DNA from: VFKI01 sp033762075
Lineage (GTDB): Bacteria; Pseudomonadota; Gammaproteobacteria; DSM-16500
DNA: 23,793 nt
Direction of reading: 5' to 3'
Assembly (NCBI GenBank): GCA_033762075.1
Contig: JANRLY010000041.1
Location: 1-23,793, forward strand
In this document: positions 15,335 through 23,217 of the stretch, piece after piece
Layout of the letters: each line of letters opens with the position of its first letter
Numbering within the stretch: the first letter of the stretch is position 1
Program-made: the position numbers and the translations under genes
Notes under the pieces: generated by a model
Seen by the model: only the letters and a program-made list of their open reading frames with translations
What the model was told of the DNA's origin: nothing
The model's database searches: none

Positions 15335-15358
15335 AACTCGCCTAAATTCATGTACAAT
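15331..15358 (+). promoter_or_regulatory. Sigma-70 promoter of rplY
   Basis: TTGAAA (15331-15336, overlapping the prs stop), a 16-nt spacer and TACAAT (15353-15358) with a TG just before the -10. It gives a leader of about 55 nt before the rplY ATG at 15420. Confidence 0.6.
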
Positions 15359-15367
15359 AGCGCTCCG

Positions 15368-15391
15368 CTTTCCGTTGGTCGCACCGGAAAG
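15368..15391 (+). promoter_or_regulatory. Leader hairpin of rplY (possible L25 autoregulatory leader)
   Basis: CTTTCCG, a 10-nt loop, CGGAAAG: a perfect 7-bp stem between promoter and start codon. Gammaproteobacterial rplY leaders are known to include L25-binding structures that mimic its 5S rRNA site. Whether this one does cannot be seen from the stem alone. Confidence 0.45.
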
Positions 15392-15419
15392 ATTTATTCT
15401 ATTTGGAGACAATACAACC

Positions 15420-16136
15420 ATGGCATCAATCAAATTTGAATTGGAAGCCCAAGCACGTGAAGACATAGGGAAAGGTGCGAGCCGCCGCCTACGTCACGCT
15501 GATCGGGTTCCTGCTGTTATTTATGGTGGTGGCGAAACTGCTACAGCCATTACACTTGACCACAGTAAAGTCGCGAACGCACTTTCGCATGAAGCTTTTT
15601 ATTCTCATATTCTCGATCTCAATACTAACGGAAAGAATGAAAAAGTCATTCTGAAAGCCATTCAACGTCACCCCGCAAAGCCACGTATTCAACACATCGA
15701 TTTTCTACGTGTTCGTGCGGATCAAAAATTACATATGCATATTCCATTGCATTTTACTGGCGAAGCAAAAGCCCCTGGTTTAGCGGAAGGTGGTGTCTTT
15801 TCGCATTTAATGTCAGACGTTGAAGTCACCTGTTTACCCGCAGATTTGCCTGAATTTATCGAAGTCGATGTGTCAGGCATGCAGCTAGATGAAACACTTC
15901 ACTTGAGCCATCTCAAGTTACCCAATGGTGTGCAAATTACCGCATTAGCGCATGGCGCCGATGAAGATCGTGATTTACCGGTTGTGAGCATTCATATTCC
16001 ACGCATCATCGAAGAAGAAGTGATCGAAGCCCCTGCTGCTGAAGGCGCTGAAGCTGCTGAAGGCGCTGAAGCCGCCCCTGCAACTGGCGAAGCCTCCGCT
16101 GAAGGGAAAAAGCCTGAAGCTGAAGGTGGGAAGTAA
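15420..16136 (+). CDS. rplY: 50S ribosomal protein L25, long Ctc/TL5 type
   Basis: L25 binds the E-loop of 5S rRNA. The 238-residue protein has the N-terminal 5S-binding domain (FELEAQAREDIGKGASRRLR, then RVPAVIYGG, and IQRHPAKPRIQHIDFLRV near residue 90) and the C-terminal TL5 beta domain (LHMHIPLHFTGEAKAPGLAE), as in the long general-stress form. The tail is an Ala/Glu/Gly run containing an exact 18-bp duplication (16035-16052, 16053-16070; product AAEGAE twice). Start ATG 15420 with GGAG upstream is chosen over an upstream in-frame GTG that lies in the leader hairpin. It has its own promoter and leader. Confidence 0.95.
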   Translation: MASIKFELEAQAREDIGKGASRRLRHADRVPAVIYGGGETATAITLDHSKVANALSHEAFYSHILDLNTNGKNEKVILKAIQRHPAKPRIQHIDFLRVRADQKLHMHIPLHFTGEAKAPGLAEGGVFSHLMSDVEVTCLPADLPEFIEVDVSGMQLDETLHLSHLKLPNGVQITALAHGADEDRDLPVVSIHIPRIIEEEVIEAPAAEGAEAAEGAEAAPATGEASAEGKKPEAEGGK

Positions 16137-16153
16137 TTTTTTTATTTGAGATT

Positions 16154-16390
16154 AAATCCCCCTCAATCCCCCTTTTTCAAAGGGGGAGGCTTCTAGTGTC
16201 CTCCTTCTTAAAGGAGGAGGCTTCTAGAGCTCTCCTTTATCAAAGGGGAAAGCTTCTTTACCCTGTCATCCCGCGCATGCTTTTAGCGCGGGACCCAGCG
16301 CCTTAAAGCCACTGGTTTCCGTGCTAGAAACTGCACGGAATGACAGAGGTGCAATCATACCCCTTTGAAAAAGGGGGACTGAGGGGATTT
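16154..16390. repeat. 237-bp MITE-like palindromic element with nested REP-type hairpin
   Basis: The ends are near-perfect inverted repeats of about 32 bp: AAATCCCCCTCAATCCCCCT at 16154 and, reversed, AAATCCCCTCAGTCCCCCTT from 16390. Inside the left half lie three diverged tandem copies (about 32 nt each) of a hairpin plus GGCTTCTAG. A second palindromic unit, 16263-16346, opens with CTGTCAT and closes with ATGACAG and holds CCCGCGC...GCGCGGGA and TTCCGTGC...GCACGGAA hairpins, like interspersed repeats of many intracellular bacteria. It has no ORF. The right end is 20 nt from the pth start codon. Confidence 0.75.
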
Positions 16391-16409
16391 TATAAAACGG
16401 AGCATCATT

Positions 16410-16994
16410 GTGTCTTCCGGTATTCGGCTCATTGTAGGTCTTGGTAACCCTGGACCAGAATATGCAAACACGCGCCACAATGCAGGCGCATGGTTCATTG
16501 ATATGCTCGCAGCTGCCGAACAATGCACATTAAAACGTGAAACAAAATTTCATGGTTTACACGGAATTTTGCGCACGCGCAGTGAAGATTTACATATTTT
16601 ATCGCCAACTACTTTCATGAATCACTCTGGACAATCTGTTGCAGCAGTTGCACGTTTTTATCAAATTCCTGCTTCACATATTTTAATTGTGCACGATGAA
16701 ATTGATTTGCCCGTGGGAGATATTCGCTTGAAATTTGATGGTGGGCATGGTGGACACAACGGTTTACGCGATATCATTCGCCATCTCGGTACGCCACAAT
16801 TTCATCGATTACGCATTGGCGTTGGGCATCCAGGCAACAGCCACGATGTCGTCGATTATGTTTTAAAAGCACCGAGTAAAGCAGATTTTACAATCATTCA
16901 AAATAATTTACGTGAAGCAGAAAAAATTTTACCTGATTTATTAGCAGGAAAATTTCAACACGCAATGCAACAACTTCACACTAAAGAATCATAG
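16410..16994 (+). CDS. pth: Peptidyl-tRNA hydrolase
   Basis: It frees tRNA from prematurely released peptidyl-tRNA and is essential. The 194-residue protein has LIVGLGNPGPEYANTRHNAG (Asn13 and catalytic His23), the central HDEIDLP, GGHGGHNGLRDI and RLRIGVGHPG, all family signatures. Start GTG 16410 has CGGAG 9 nt upstream, located between the repeat element and the gene. The gene is followed 13 nt later by ychF, a common pair. The element upstream may have displaced the original promoter. Confidence 0.96.
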   Translation: MSSGIRLIVGLGNPGPEYANTRHNAGAWFIDMLAAAEQCTLKRETKFHGLHGILRTRSEDLHILSPTTFMNHSGQSVAAVARFYQIPASHILIVHDEIDLPVGDIRLKFDGGHGGHNGLRDIIRHLGTPQFHRLRIGVGHPGNSHDVVDYVLKAPSKADFTIIQNNLREAEKILPDLLAGKFQHAMQQLHTKES

Positions 16995-17007
16995 AGAGCT
17001 ATCATTC

Positions 17008-18099
17008 ATGGGTATTAAATGCGGCATTGTTGGTTTACCAAACGTGGGCAAATCAACACTTTTTAATTGTTTAACCAAAGCAGGCGTCGATGCGTCGAAT
17101 TATCCATTTTGCACCATTGAACCTAATGTAGGTGTTGTTGCCGTGCCTGATCCACGTCTCGATGCACTCGCTGCTATCGTGCATCCTGAGCGTGTGTTAC
17201 CTGCGGCTATGGAATTTGTCGATATTGCAGGACTTGTCAAAGGTGCCTCAAAAGGAGAAGGTTTAGGAAATAAATTTCTTGCCAATATTCGTGAAACTGA
17301 TGCCATCGCACATGTTGTTCGTTGTTTTGAAAATGATGACATCGTCCATGTCTCAGGGAAAATTTCACCAGAAAATGATATCGAAGTCATCAACACTGAA
17401 TTAGCACTTGCGGATCTTGAATCAGTCACACGCATACTTCAACGCACACAAAAATCCGCGCGCAGCGGCGACAAAACAGCGCAAACTGAAGCAGCTATTT
17501 TAGAGCGCGCACAAAAACATTTAGATGACGGTCAACCACTTCGCAGTTTATCGTTAACAACTGATGAAAAAAATTTCCTCAAACAATTTCAATTACTCAC
17601 ACTGAAACCAACATTGTATGTTGCAAATGTTGCAGAAGATGGTTTCAACAATAATCCTTGGCTAGACAGTGTGAAAAAAATTGCTGAAAAAGAACAAGCA
17701 AGCGTGGTTGCTGTGTGCGCCGCCATTGAAGCGGAAATTGCTGAACTTGATGAAGCCGAGAAAACTGAGTTTCTTCAAGAATTAAACTTAGATGAGCCGG
17801 GCCTCAATCGTGTCATTCATGCAGGCTATAAATTATTGGATTTAGAAACATACTTCACGGCAGGTGTAAAAGAAGTCCGCGCTTGGACCATCAAGAAAAA
17901 TGCAACCGCACCCGAAGCCGCGGGTGTCATTCACACTGATTTTGAAAAAGGCTTTATTCGCGCAGAAGTGATTAGCTACACAGATTTCATTCAATACAAA
18001 GGCGAAGCGGGCGCAAAAGAAGCCGGTAAATGGCGTCTTGAAGGCAAAGAGTACATCGTCAAAGATGGCGATGTTATGCACTTTAGGTTTAATGTTTGA
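17008..18099 (+). CDS. ychF: Redox-regulated ribosome-binding ATPase YchF (Obg family)
   Basis: The 363-residue protein has G1 GLPNVGKST (9-17), the YPFCTIEPNVG switch (32-42), G3 DIAGLVKGASKGEGLG, and NVAE in place of the NKxD guanine motif; this substitution explains its ATP preference. A coiled-coil insert (about 125-190) and a C-terminal TGS domain (FTAGVKEVRAWTI...) complete the YchF layout. It binds ribosomes and affects the stress response. It is coupled to pth with a 13-nt gap. Length and motifs are normal. Confidence 0.96.
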   Translation: MGIKCGIVGLPNVGKSTLFNCLTKAGVDASNYPFCTIEPNVGVVAVPDPRLDALAAIVHPERVLPAAMEFVDIAGLVKGASKGEGLGNKFLANIRETDAIAHVVRCFENDDIVHVSGKISPENDIEVINTELALADLESVTRILQRTQKSARSGDKTAQTEAAILERAQKHLDDGQPLRSLSLTTDEKNFLKQFQLLTLKPTLYVANVAEDGFNNNPWLDSVKKIAEKEQASVVAVCAAIEAEIAELDEAEKTEFLQELNLDEPGLNRVIHAGYKLLDLETYFTAGVKEVRAWTIKKNATAPEAAGVIHTDFEKGFIRAEVISYTDFIQYKGEAGAKEAGKWRLEGKEYIVKDGDVMHFRFNV

Positions 18100-18210
18100 G
18101 CAATATATATTTTTGAGTGTATATTTTATTCGTTTTTTTGCAATTTATTTAGGAGTTCGATAGAGTAAATTTATCATATCAACGATTCACTCAAGACAAG
18201 GATGTCAGCC

Positions 18211-19524
18211 GTGAACAAGATATTAAAGTTACTTTCAGTGCTTCTCTTTTCCTCCCTCAATTGCTCATTGGCTTATGCAACAGCACCCTGGCAACATCCT
18301 GGCGTACTTGTCAACAAAGCGCAGCTCGACTTCATTAAACAACAAGTCAATGCACATGTTCAGCCTTACTATCAAGAATTCCTCAATGCGCAAGCCAGTT
18401 CGTATGGCTCAAAAACCTATAAAATACAAGGGCCCTATGCTGGCGGCGTCAATCAGTGCGGATCTTATTCTAATCCTAACCATGGATGCTCAGCCGCTAA
18501 TTCGGACATCAGTGCTGCTTATATTCAAGCCATTCTCTGGTACATCACTGGCGATAAAACCTATGCAAACAATGCCATCAAAATCATGAATACCTACGCT
18601 TATCAATTTAAAGGATTTGCAGGTTATACCCCAGGCTACCCTTGCCCAACTAAAGGTGCTTGCACGAACGGTCCTCTACAAGCTGCCTGGGACAGTGAAA
18701 AATGGCCACGTGCTGCTGAAATTATTCGCTACGGTAATGGCGGCAGCGCGGGTTGGGCTGCCGCTGATATCACCGCTTTTTCTAACATGCTAAAAAATAT
18801 CTATCTACCGCTGATTTATAAAGGCAGCGCCGGAAACGGTAACTGGGAGCTGAGCATGATCGACGGCATGATGGGTATTGCTGTTTTCAATGAAGATCTT
18901 GCTCTATTGAAACATGCTCAAGCCATGTGGACACAACGTGTTCCCGCTTATTATTATAATTACACCCTTGATAATCCCTTATATCCAAACACACATGCGC
19001 CTTTTCCTTCTGGGAAAAGTGCTTCTTGGAATGGGCAAGTCATATTCAATGCTAATACATCAGGTGTCACACAAGAAACGTGTCGAGACCTGGGTCATAC
19101 AGAATATGGTATTGCGGCCACTATCAATGCCGCTGAAACTGACTACATTCAGGGTGGCACACTCACTGCTAATCTTTACACGGCGAATGGTGCGCAACGC
19201 CGTTTAGTGAGATCAATTAATTTAATGGCCGGCCTAGAATTGGCACAATCTACCACTGCACCAAAAAGTTTCTGCACAGGGGCTGGGAATAAGATTACCT
19301 TGAGTAAAAATGCAACTTATGCAATCGCATACAATCATTATCATAACCGTTTGAAAGATCCCAATATGGCTGCTTCTTCGGGTTCAACAGGATTACAAGG
19401 AACATCAAACACCTATCAGTGGATTCAAAAATATTTGCTGCCATTGAAAGTACCTACTGACGGAGGCTCCCATATGGCAGTTTTTGAACTACTCACTCAT
19501 TATGGAAATGCAGTAGCGAAATAA
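18211..19524 (+). CDS. Secreted alginate lyase family protein
   Basis: A 437-residue exported protein with a signal peptide (MNKILKLLSVLLFSSLNCSLAYA, probable cut after residue 23). The mature part follows the helical alginate-lyase domain (PF05426 type): APWQHPGVLVNKAQLDFIKQ, SAAYIQAILWYITGDKTYAN, GNWELSMIDGMMGIAVFNED, CRDLGHTEYGIA. The Asn-Trp-Glu and Arg-x-x-x-His signatures are typical of this fold. It would act on uronate polysaccharides in the periplasm or outside. GTG 18211 is preferred because AAGGA lies 8 nt before it; the ATG at 18202 overlaps that site. It stands alone between ychF and a two-component system, and its substrate is not established. Confidence 0.8.
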   Translation: MNKILKLLSVLLFSSLNCSLAYATAPWQHPGVLVNKAQLDFIKQQVNAHVQPYYQEFLNAQASSYGSKTYKIQGPYAGGVNQCGSYSNPNHGCSAANSDISAAYIQAILWYITGDKTYANNAIKIMNTYAYQFKGFAGYTPGYPCPTKGACTNGPLQAAWDSEKWPRAAEIIRYGNGGSAGWAAADITAFSNMLKNIYLPLIYKGSAGNGNWELSMIDGMMGIAVFNEDLALLKHAQAMWTQRVPAYYYNYTLDNPLYPNTHAPFPSGKSASWNGQVIFNANTSGVTQETCRDLGHTEYGIAATINAAETDYIQGGTLTANLYTANGAQRRLVRSINLMAGLELAQSTTAPKSFCTGAGNKITLSKNATYAIAYNHYHNRLKDPNMAASSGSTGLQGTSNTYQWIQKYLLPLKVPTDGGSHMAVFELLTHYGNAVAK

Positions 19525-19526
19525 AA

Positions 19527-19559
19527 TTGCAGATTTTCTTTTTTACGCTACACTAGCGT
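19527..19559 (+). promoter_or_regulatory. Promoter of the two-component operon with a palindrome over the -10
   Basis: TTGCAG (19527-19532), 16 nt, TACACT (19549-19554). The perfect palindrome ACGCTA-CAC-TAGCGT (19545-19559) covers the -10. It could be an operator, or a terminator of the lyase gene since GTTGTTT follows. Confidence 0.5.
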
Positions 19560-19588
19560 GTTGTTTCATAGAAAAGACGACAATCGCT

Positions 19589-20263
19589 ATGAAAGTATTA
19601 ATCATTGAAGATGAAATTAAAATTGCCGAATTTCTTAGAAAAGGTTTAGCAGCGTCTGGATTCATTCCTGATGTTGTTCACAATGGCGAAGATGGTTTAT
19701 TTCATGCCACAGAATTTGACTATCAACTTATTCTACTCGATGTCATGCTCCCTCTACGTGATGGCTTTTCTGTGCTCAGCGCATTACGCAAAGTAAATCA
19801 ATCTGTCCATGTTATTTTACTTACCGCCCGCGATGCCGTCGAAGATCGCGTAAAAGGCTTAGAATTAGGCGCAGATGATTATTTAGTAAAACCTTTCTCA
19901 TTCGCAGAATTATTAGCGCGTATCCGGTCAGCGTTACGTCGCAGCACACAACAAAAAGAAAACAAACTTACCATCGCAGATCTCAGTATCGATTTAAAAA
20001 AGCACAAAGCACAACGCAACCAACAACGGATTGATTTAACGCCTAAAGAATTTTCGTTACTCACCCTATTAGCGCAAAGAAAAGGTGAAGTTTTATCGCG
20101 CACTTTGATTGCAGAATTAGTTTGGGACATCCATTTTGATTGCGATAGTAATATTGTTGATGTAGCCATTCGACGTTTACGTCAAAAAGTAGATGATCCC
20201 TTCGAGAAAAAATTAATTCATACGATTCGAGGAATGGGGTATTTGCTTGAAGAACGATCCTAA
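19589..20263 (+). CDS. OmpR-family response regulator (CusR/CopR/QseB type)
   Basis: A 224-residue regulator. The receiver domain (1-115) has acidic residues E7/D8, the phospho-acceptor D51 (LILLDVMLPLRDG), T80-A81 in LLTAR, and K102 in VKPF. The winged-helix domain (125-222) shows DLTPKEFSLLTLLAQRKGEV and DSNIVDVAIRRLRQKVDD, typical of OmpR-type DNA binding, and ends TIRGMGYLLEE. It is followed by its kinase with a 17-nt overlap. Closest visible style is heavy-metal or QseB-type regulators; the signal cannot be told from sequence. Confidence 0.93.
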   Translation: MKVLIIEDEIKIAEFLRKGLAASGFIPDVVHNGEDGLFHATEFDYQLILLDVMLPLRDGFSVLSALRKVNQSVHVILLTARDAVEDRVKGLELGADDYLVKPFSFAELLARIRSALRRSTQQKENKLTIADLSIDLKKHKAQRNQQRIDLTPKEFSLLTLLAQRKGEVLSRTLIAELVWDIHFDCDSNIVDVAIRRLRQKVDDPFEKKLIHTIRGMGYLLEERS

Positions 20264-21644
20264 AAATAGATTTCTCATTCCAAATCAATTATCCATTCAA
20301 TCGCTACTCGTCACAGGCTACAGTATCGCTGTCACATTACTATTAACACTCACCGCTTTATTATTATATTGGCTAAGCTTTGATGTCGCGAAACGTAGCA
20401 ATTATGATTTTATGAAAGATGAAGCACGTAATATTCAATCATTGCTTTCGCATAAAAAAACCGATTTTTCCTTGTTAAAAAAATACATTCTCGAAAACCC
20501 TGACCGTTCACGAAAATCTGTATACAGTTATTATGTGCGGCTTTTTGAAAATGACAAACTCATTCTCGAAACGCCTCACATGTCACAACTGATCCCAGCC
20601 GATATCACTAAAAATTATCCTGTCACAGAATCAAATGATACGGGCTTCACTTGGCATCACCAAGATAAAAAGTATGTTGTCATGATCACAAAACACAATC
20701 ATTGGCGCATTGAAATGTTACTGGATACCTCGAATCAATCCGCGATTACTCACGAGCGTATTATTTTTTCAGCAATTTTACTCATTGGATTATTGCTAGC
20801 CATTGTCACAGGATATTTTGTGACTCGACGCGGTTTGGTTGGACTGAATACATTAACAGACACAGTTCATACCATTACATCAGGCTCTCTCAATCAAAGA
20901 ATTAATCCTCTAGCGTTGCCGCCCGAATTACGCAAACTCGGTAAAGCATTTAATCAAATGCTGGCACGCCTAGAAGAAGCTTTTGCACGCCTGAAACATA
21001 TGTCGGATGAGTTATCACATGAGCTTGGTACGCCGATCACAAGCCTCATCATGCAAACAGAATCTTTACTGGCATCCAATCTTTCTGAAACAGATTATCG
21101 CGAAACGCTTGCTTCTAATTTAGAAGAATTACAAAAAATGGCATCCCTAATTGAGAATATTTTATTTTTAGCACGCGCTGATAATGCTCAAGTAAAGATA
21201 CAAAAATCTCATTTGCAAGCAGACAAAGAAATCCAAAAAATTCTCGAGTATTACGCACCGCTGTGTGACGAAAAAAACATCTCAATTGCCTTATCAGGCA
21301 ATGCAGAAGTGACTGCCAATCCAATCATGTTTTCACGTCTGATGAGTAATCTCATTTCAAACGCTGTGAAATATTCCAAACAAAATAGCCGTATCCATAT
21401 CGGCATCCAACAAACTGATACCAACGTACACATCCAAGTTGAAGATACTGGGATTGGCATTGCAACCAATCATTTACCACACATTTTTGAACGTTTTTAT
21501 CGCGCTGAAGCCAATCGCTCTGATCCACAACGCGGCACAGGGCTTGGCTTAGCCATTGCCCAGTCTATCGTTAAATTACACAATGGCAGTTTACAAATCG
21601 AAAGCACAAAGGATGTGGGTACGCGGGTTAAGATTATCTTTTAG
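20247..21644 (+). CDS. Sensor histidine kinase of the OmpR-type pair (CusS/QseC-like)
   Basis: A 465-residue membrane kinase. TM1 is about 18-45, a periplasmic sensor region 46-170, TM2 172-192, then HAMP. HisKA has the H box ELSHELGTPITS with phospho-His258. The ATPase domain has N box SRLMSNLISNAVKYS, G1 VEDTGIGI, F box IFERFYRAEANRSD and G2 GTGLGLAIAQ. Start is TTG 20247 with GGGG 7 nt upstream, overlapping the regulator gene; the next ATG would remove TM1. The lack of a known metal motif in the sensor leaves the ligand open. Confidence 0.92.
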   Translation: MKNDPKNRFLIPNQLSIQSLLVTGYSIAVTLLLTLTALLLYWLSFDVAKRSNYDFMKDEARNIQSLLSHKKTDFSLLKKYILENPDRSRKSVYSYYVRLFENDKLILETPHMSQLIPADITKNYPVTESNDTGFTWHHQDKKYVVMITKHNHWRIEMLLDTSNQSAITHERIIFSAILLIGLLLAIVTGYFVTRRGLVGLNTLTDTVHTITSGSLNQRINPLALPPELRKLGKAFNQMLARLEEAFARLKHMSDELSHELGTPITSLIMQTESLLASNLSETDYRETLASNLEELQKMASLIENILFLARADNAQVKIQKSHLQADKEIQKILEYYAPLCDEKNISIALSGNAEVTANPIMFSRLMSNLISNAVKYSKQNSRIHIGIQQTDTNVHIQVEDTGIGIATNHLPHIFERFYRAEANRSDPQRGTGLGLAIAQSIVKLHNGSLQIESTKDVGTRVKIIF

Positions 21645-21705
21645 TTAGACCATCATTGCATACTAAATTCAGAAATACATACCTTTATATTTTAACGGAA
21701 ACCAG

Positions 21706-21711
21706 TATAAT
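21706..21711 (+). promoter_or_regulatory. Candidate -10 box before the second DUF4143 ATPase
   Basis: A perfect TATAAT lies 24 nt before the start; no good -35 is seen 15-19 nt upstream. AGAAATA (21672-21678) and TATTTCT (21720-21726) form a 7-bp inverted repeat around it, so this may be a regulated promoter. Confidence 0.4.
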
Positions 21712-21735
21712 ATACCTGTATATTTCTACGGGTAA

Positions 21736-23112
21736 ATGGAAATGAAACGTTATCTTATTGATAAATTGAAAGATTGGCTATCAGCAGCGAATCGCAAGCC
21801 AGCCGTGCTCAGAGGCGCACGGCAGGTGGGCAAAACATGGATTGTCAGGGAACTTGCCAAGCAAACAGGTAAGCAGTTGATCGAGCTTAATTTTGAAAAA
21901 CAGCGCTCTCTTGCCGTTCACTTCGAAAGCAATGATCCCTCCACGATTTTATTAAATTTAGAAAGCGCGCTGAATCAATCTATTCATCCAGCTGACTCTA
22001 TTTTGTTTTTAGATGAAATTCAGGGGGCACCTGAGCTATTTGCAAAATTGCGATGGTTTTATGAAGATATGCCAGAACTTGCTGTGATCGCTACAGGATC
22101 ATTACTGGAGTTTGTATTAGAAAATCATACATTTAGTATGCCCGTCGGACGCATTCAATATTTTTTTATTGAGCCATTAGGGTTTGAAGAATTTTTATTA
22201 GCAAAAAATGAAACGCATTTATTATCTGCCATAGAAAAAATTTCAATTGAAAAATCATTTAATACAGCATTACATGATAAAGCTAATCAATTATTTAAAG
22301 AATTTGTCGCTGTTGGCGGCATGCCAGAAGCAGTTTCTACTTGGATTAAAACATCTTCGTTGCAAGCGCTTTCCGAAGTGCATAATAATTTGATTAGCAC
22401 TTATCAAGATGATTTTACGAAATATGCGGGGAGATTATCGATTACCTATTTGGATGCAGTATTTTCAGCTGTACCAAAATTATTAACCAACAAATTTGTT
22501 TATAGTCACGCGGATCCCAGCGGGCGACATGAAAGTATTAAACAAGCACTGAACTTGCTATTAAAAGCGCACGTGTGTCATAAGGTGCAAAATGTAAGCG
22601 CAAACGGCATTCCTCTTGGGGCTGAAATAAAATCAAAGATATTTAAAATCATCTTAATCGATGTGGGTTTGGTTTCAACGATACTAGGCTTAAAGCTCCA
22701 TCAATTTAGTAACGTAGATGACATTTTAGTCATCAATAAAGGAGCTTTAGCGGAACAAGTCGTGGGACAATTACTACGCTTATTATCGCCATTTTACGTT
22801 GAACCCACATTACATTATTGGAGCCGTGAATCAGCAAGTTCGAATGCTGAAATTGATTATTTAATTCAAGACAATCAAAGATTGATTCCGATTGAAGTGA
22901 AAGCTGGTGCTGAGGGAAAACTAAGATCATTGCATCAATTTATGAGTGAAAAGCCGTGGAAACTTGCAATTCGTTTTTATGCCGGACCCGCTCAGCACGA
23001 TCACATCAAATCAAAAACAACAACGGGTGATCTGAATGATTACGAACTCATTTCACTACCATTTTATTTACTGGGTCAGACATACCGATTGCTAGAACAA
23101 GCTTCATACTGA
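21736..23112 (+). CDS. DUF4143-type P-loop ATPase (second copy)
   Basis: A 458-residue protein of the same family as 5223-6404 but a different subtype. Walker A is GARQVGKT (27-34), Walker B ILFLDEIQG (89-97), and ATGSLLEFVLEN is at 119-130. It has a family-typical MPVGRIQYFFIEPLGFEEFL and a C-terminal DUF4143 domain with PD-(D/E)xK-like residues (E372-I-D374, E387-V-K389). Start 21736 is taken; the ATG two codons on (MKRYLIDKL) also fits the family's usual beginning. It stands alone downstream of the kinase gene. Function is unknown. Confidence 0.88.
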   Translation: MEMKRYLIDKLKDWLSAANRKPAVLRGARQVGKTWIVRELAKQTGKQLIELNFEKQRSLAVHFESNDPSTILLNLESALNQSIHPADSILFLDEIQGAPELFAKLRWFYEDMPELAVIATGSLLEFVLENHTFSMPVGRIQYFFIEPLGFEEFLLAKNETHLLSAIEKISIEKSFNTALHDKANQLFKEFVAVGGMPEAVSTWIKTSSLQALSEVHNNLISTYQDDFTKYAGRLSITYLDAVFSAVPKLLTNKFVYSHADPSGRHESIKQALNLLLKAHVCHKVQNVSANGIPLGAEIKSKIFKIILIDVGLVSTILGLKLHQFSNVDDILVINKGALAEQVVGQLLRLLSPFYVEPTLHYWSRESASSNAEIDYLIQDNQRLIPIEVKAGAEGKLRSLHQFMSEKPWKLAIRFYAGPAQHDHIKSKTTTGDLNDYELISLPFYLLGQTYRLLEQASY

Positions 23113-23217
23113 GCGCAAAAAACAGGCTATTCCGAGAAAAAGAACCTGAAAAATGGATAACTGTCACATCAAGTCTAAACTTTTACAGGCTCTAGCTGCC
23201 ACATTAATTTTGAAGCA

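Noticed and set aside
16154..16262. CRISPR-like repeats upstream of pth
   Set aside because: The three units are adjacent, diverged and palindromic, with no unique spacers.
18100..18200. Terminator after ychF
   Set aside because: The AT-rich stretch has only weak, imperfect pairing and no clear stem plus T run.
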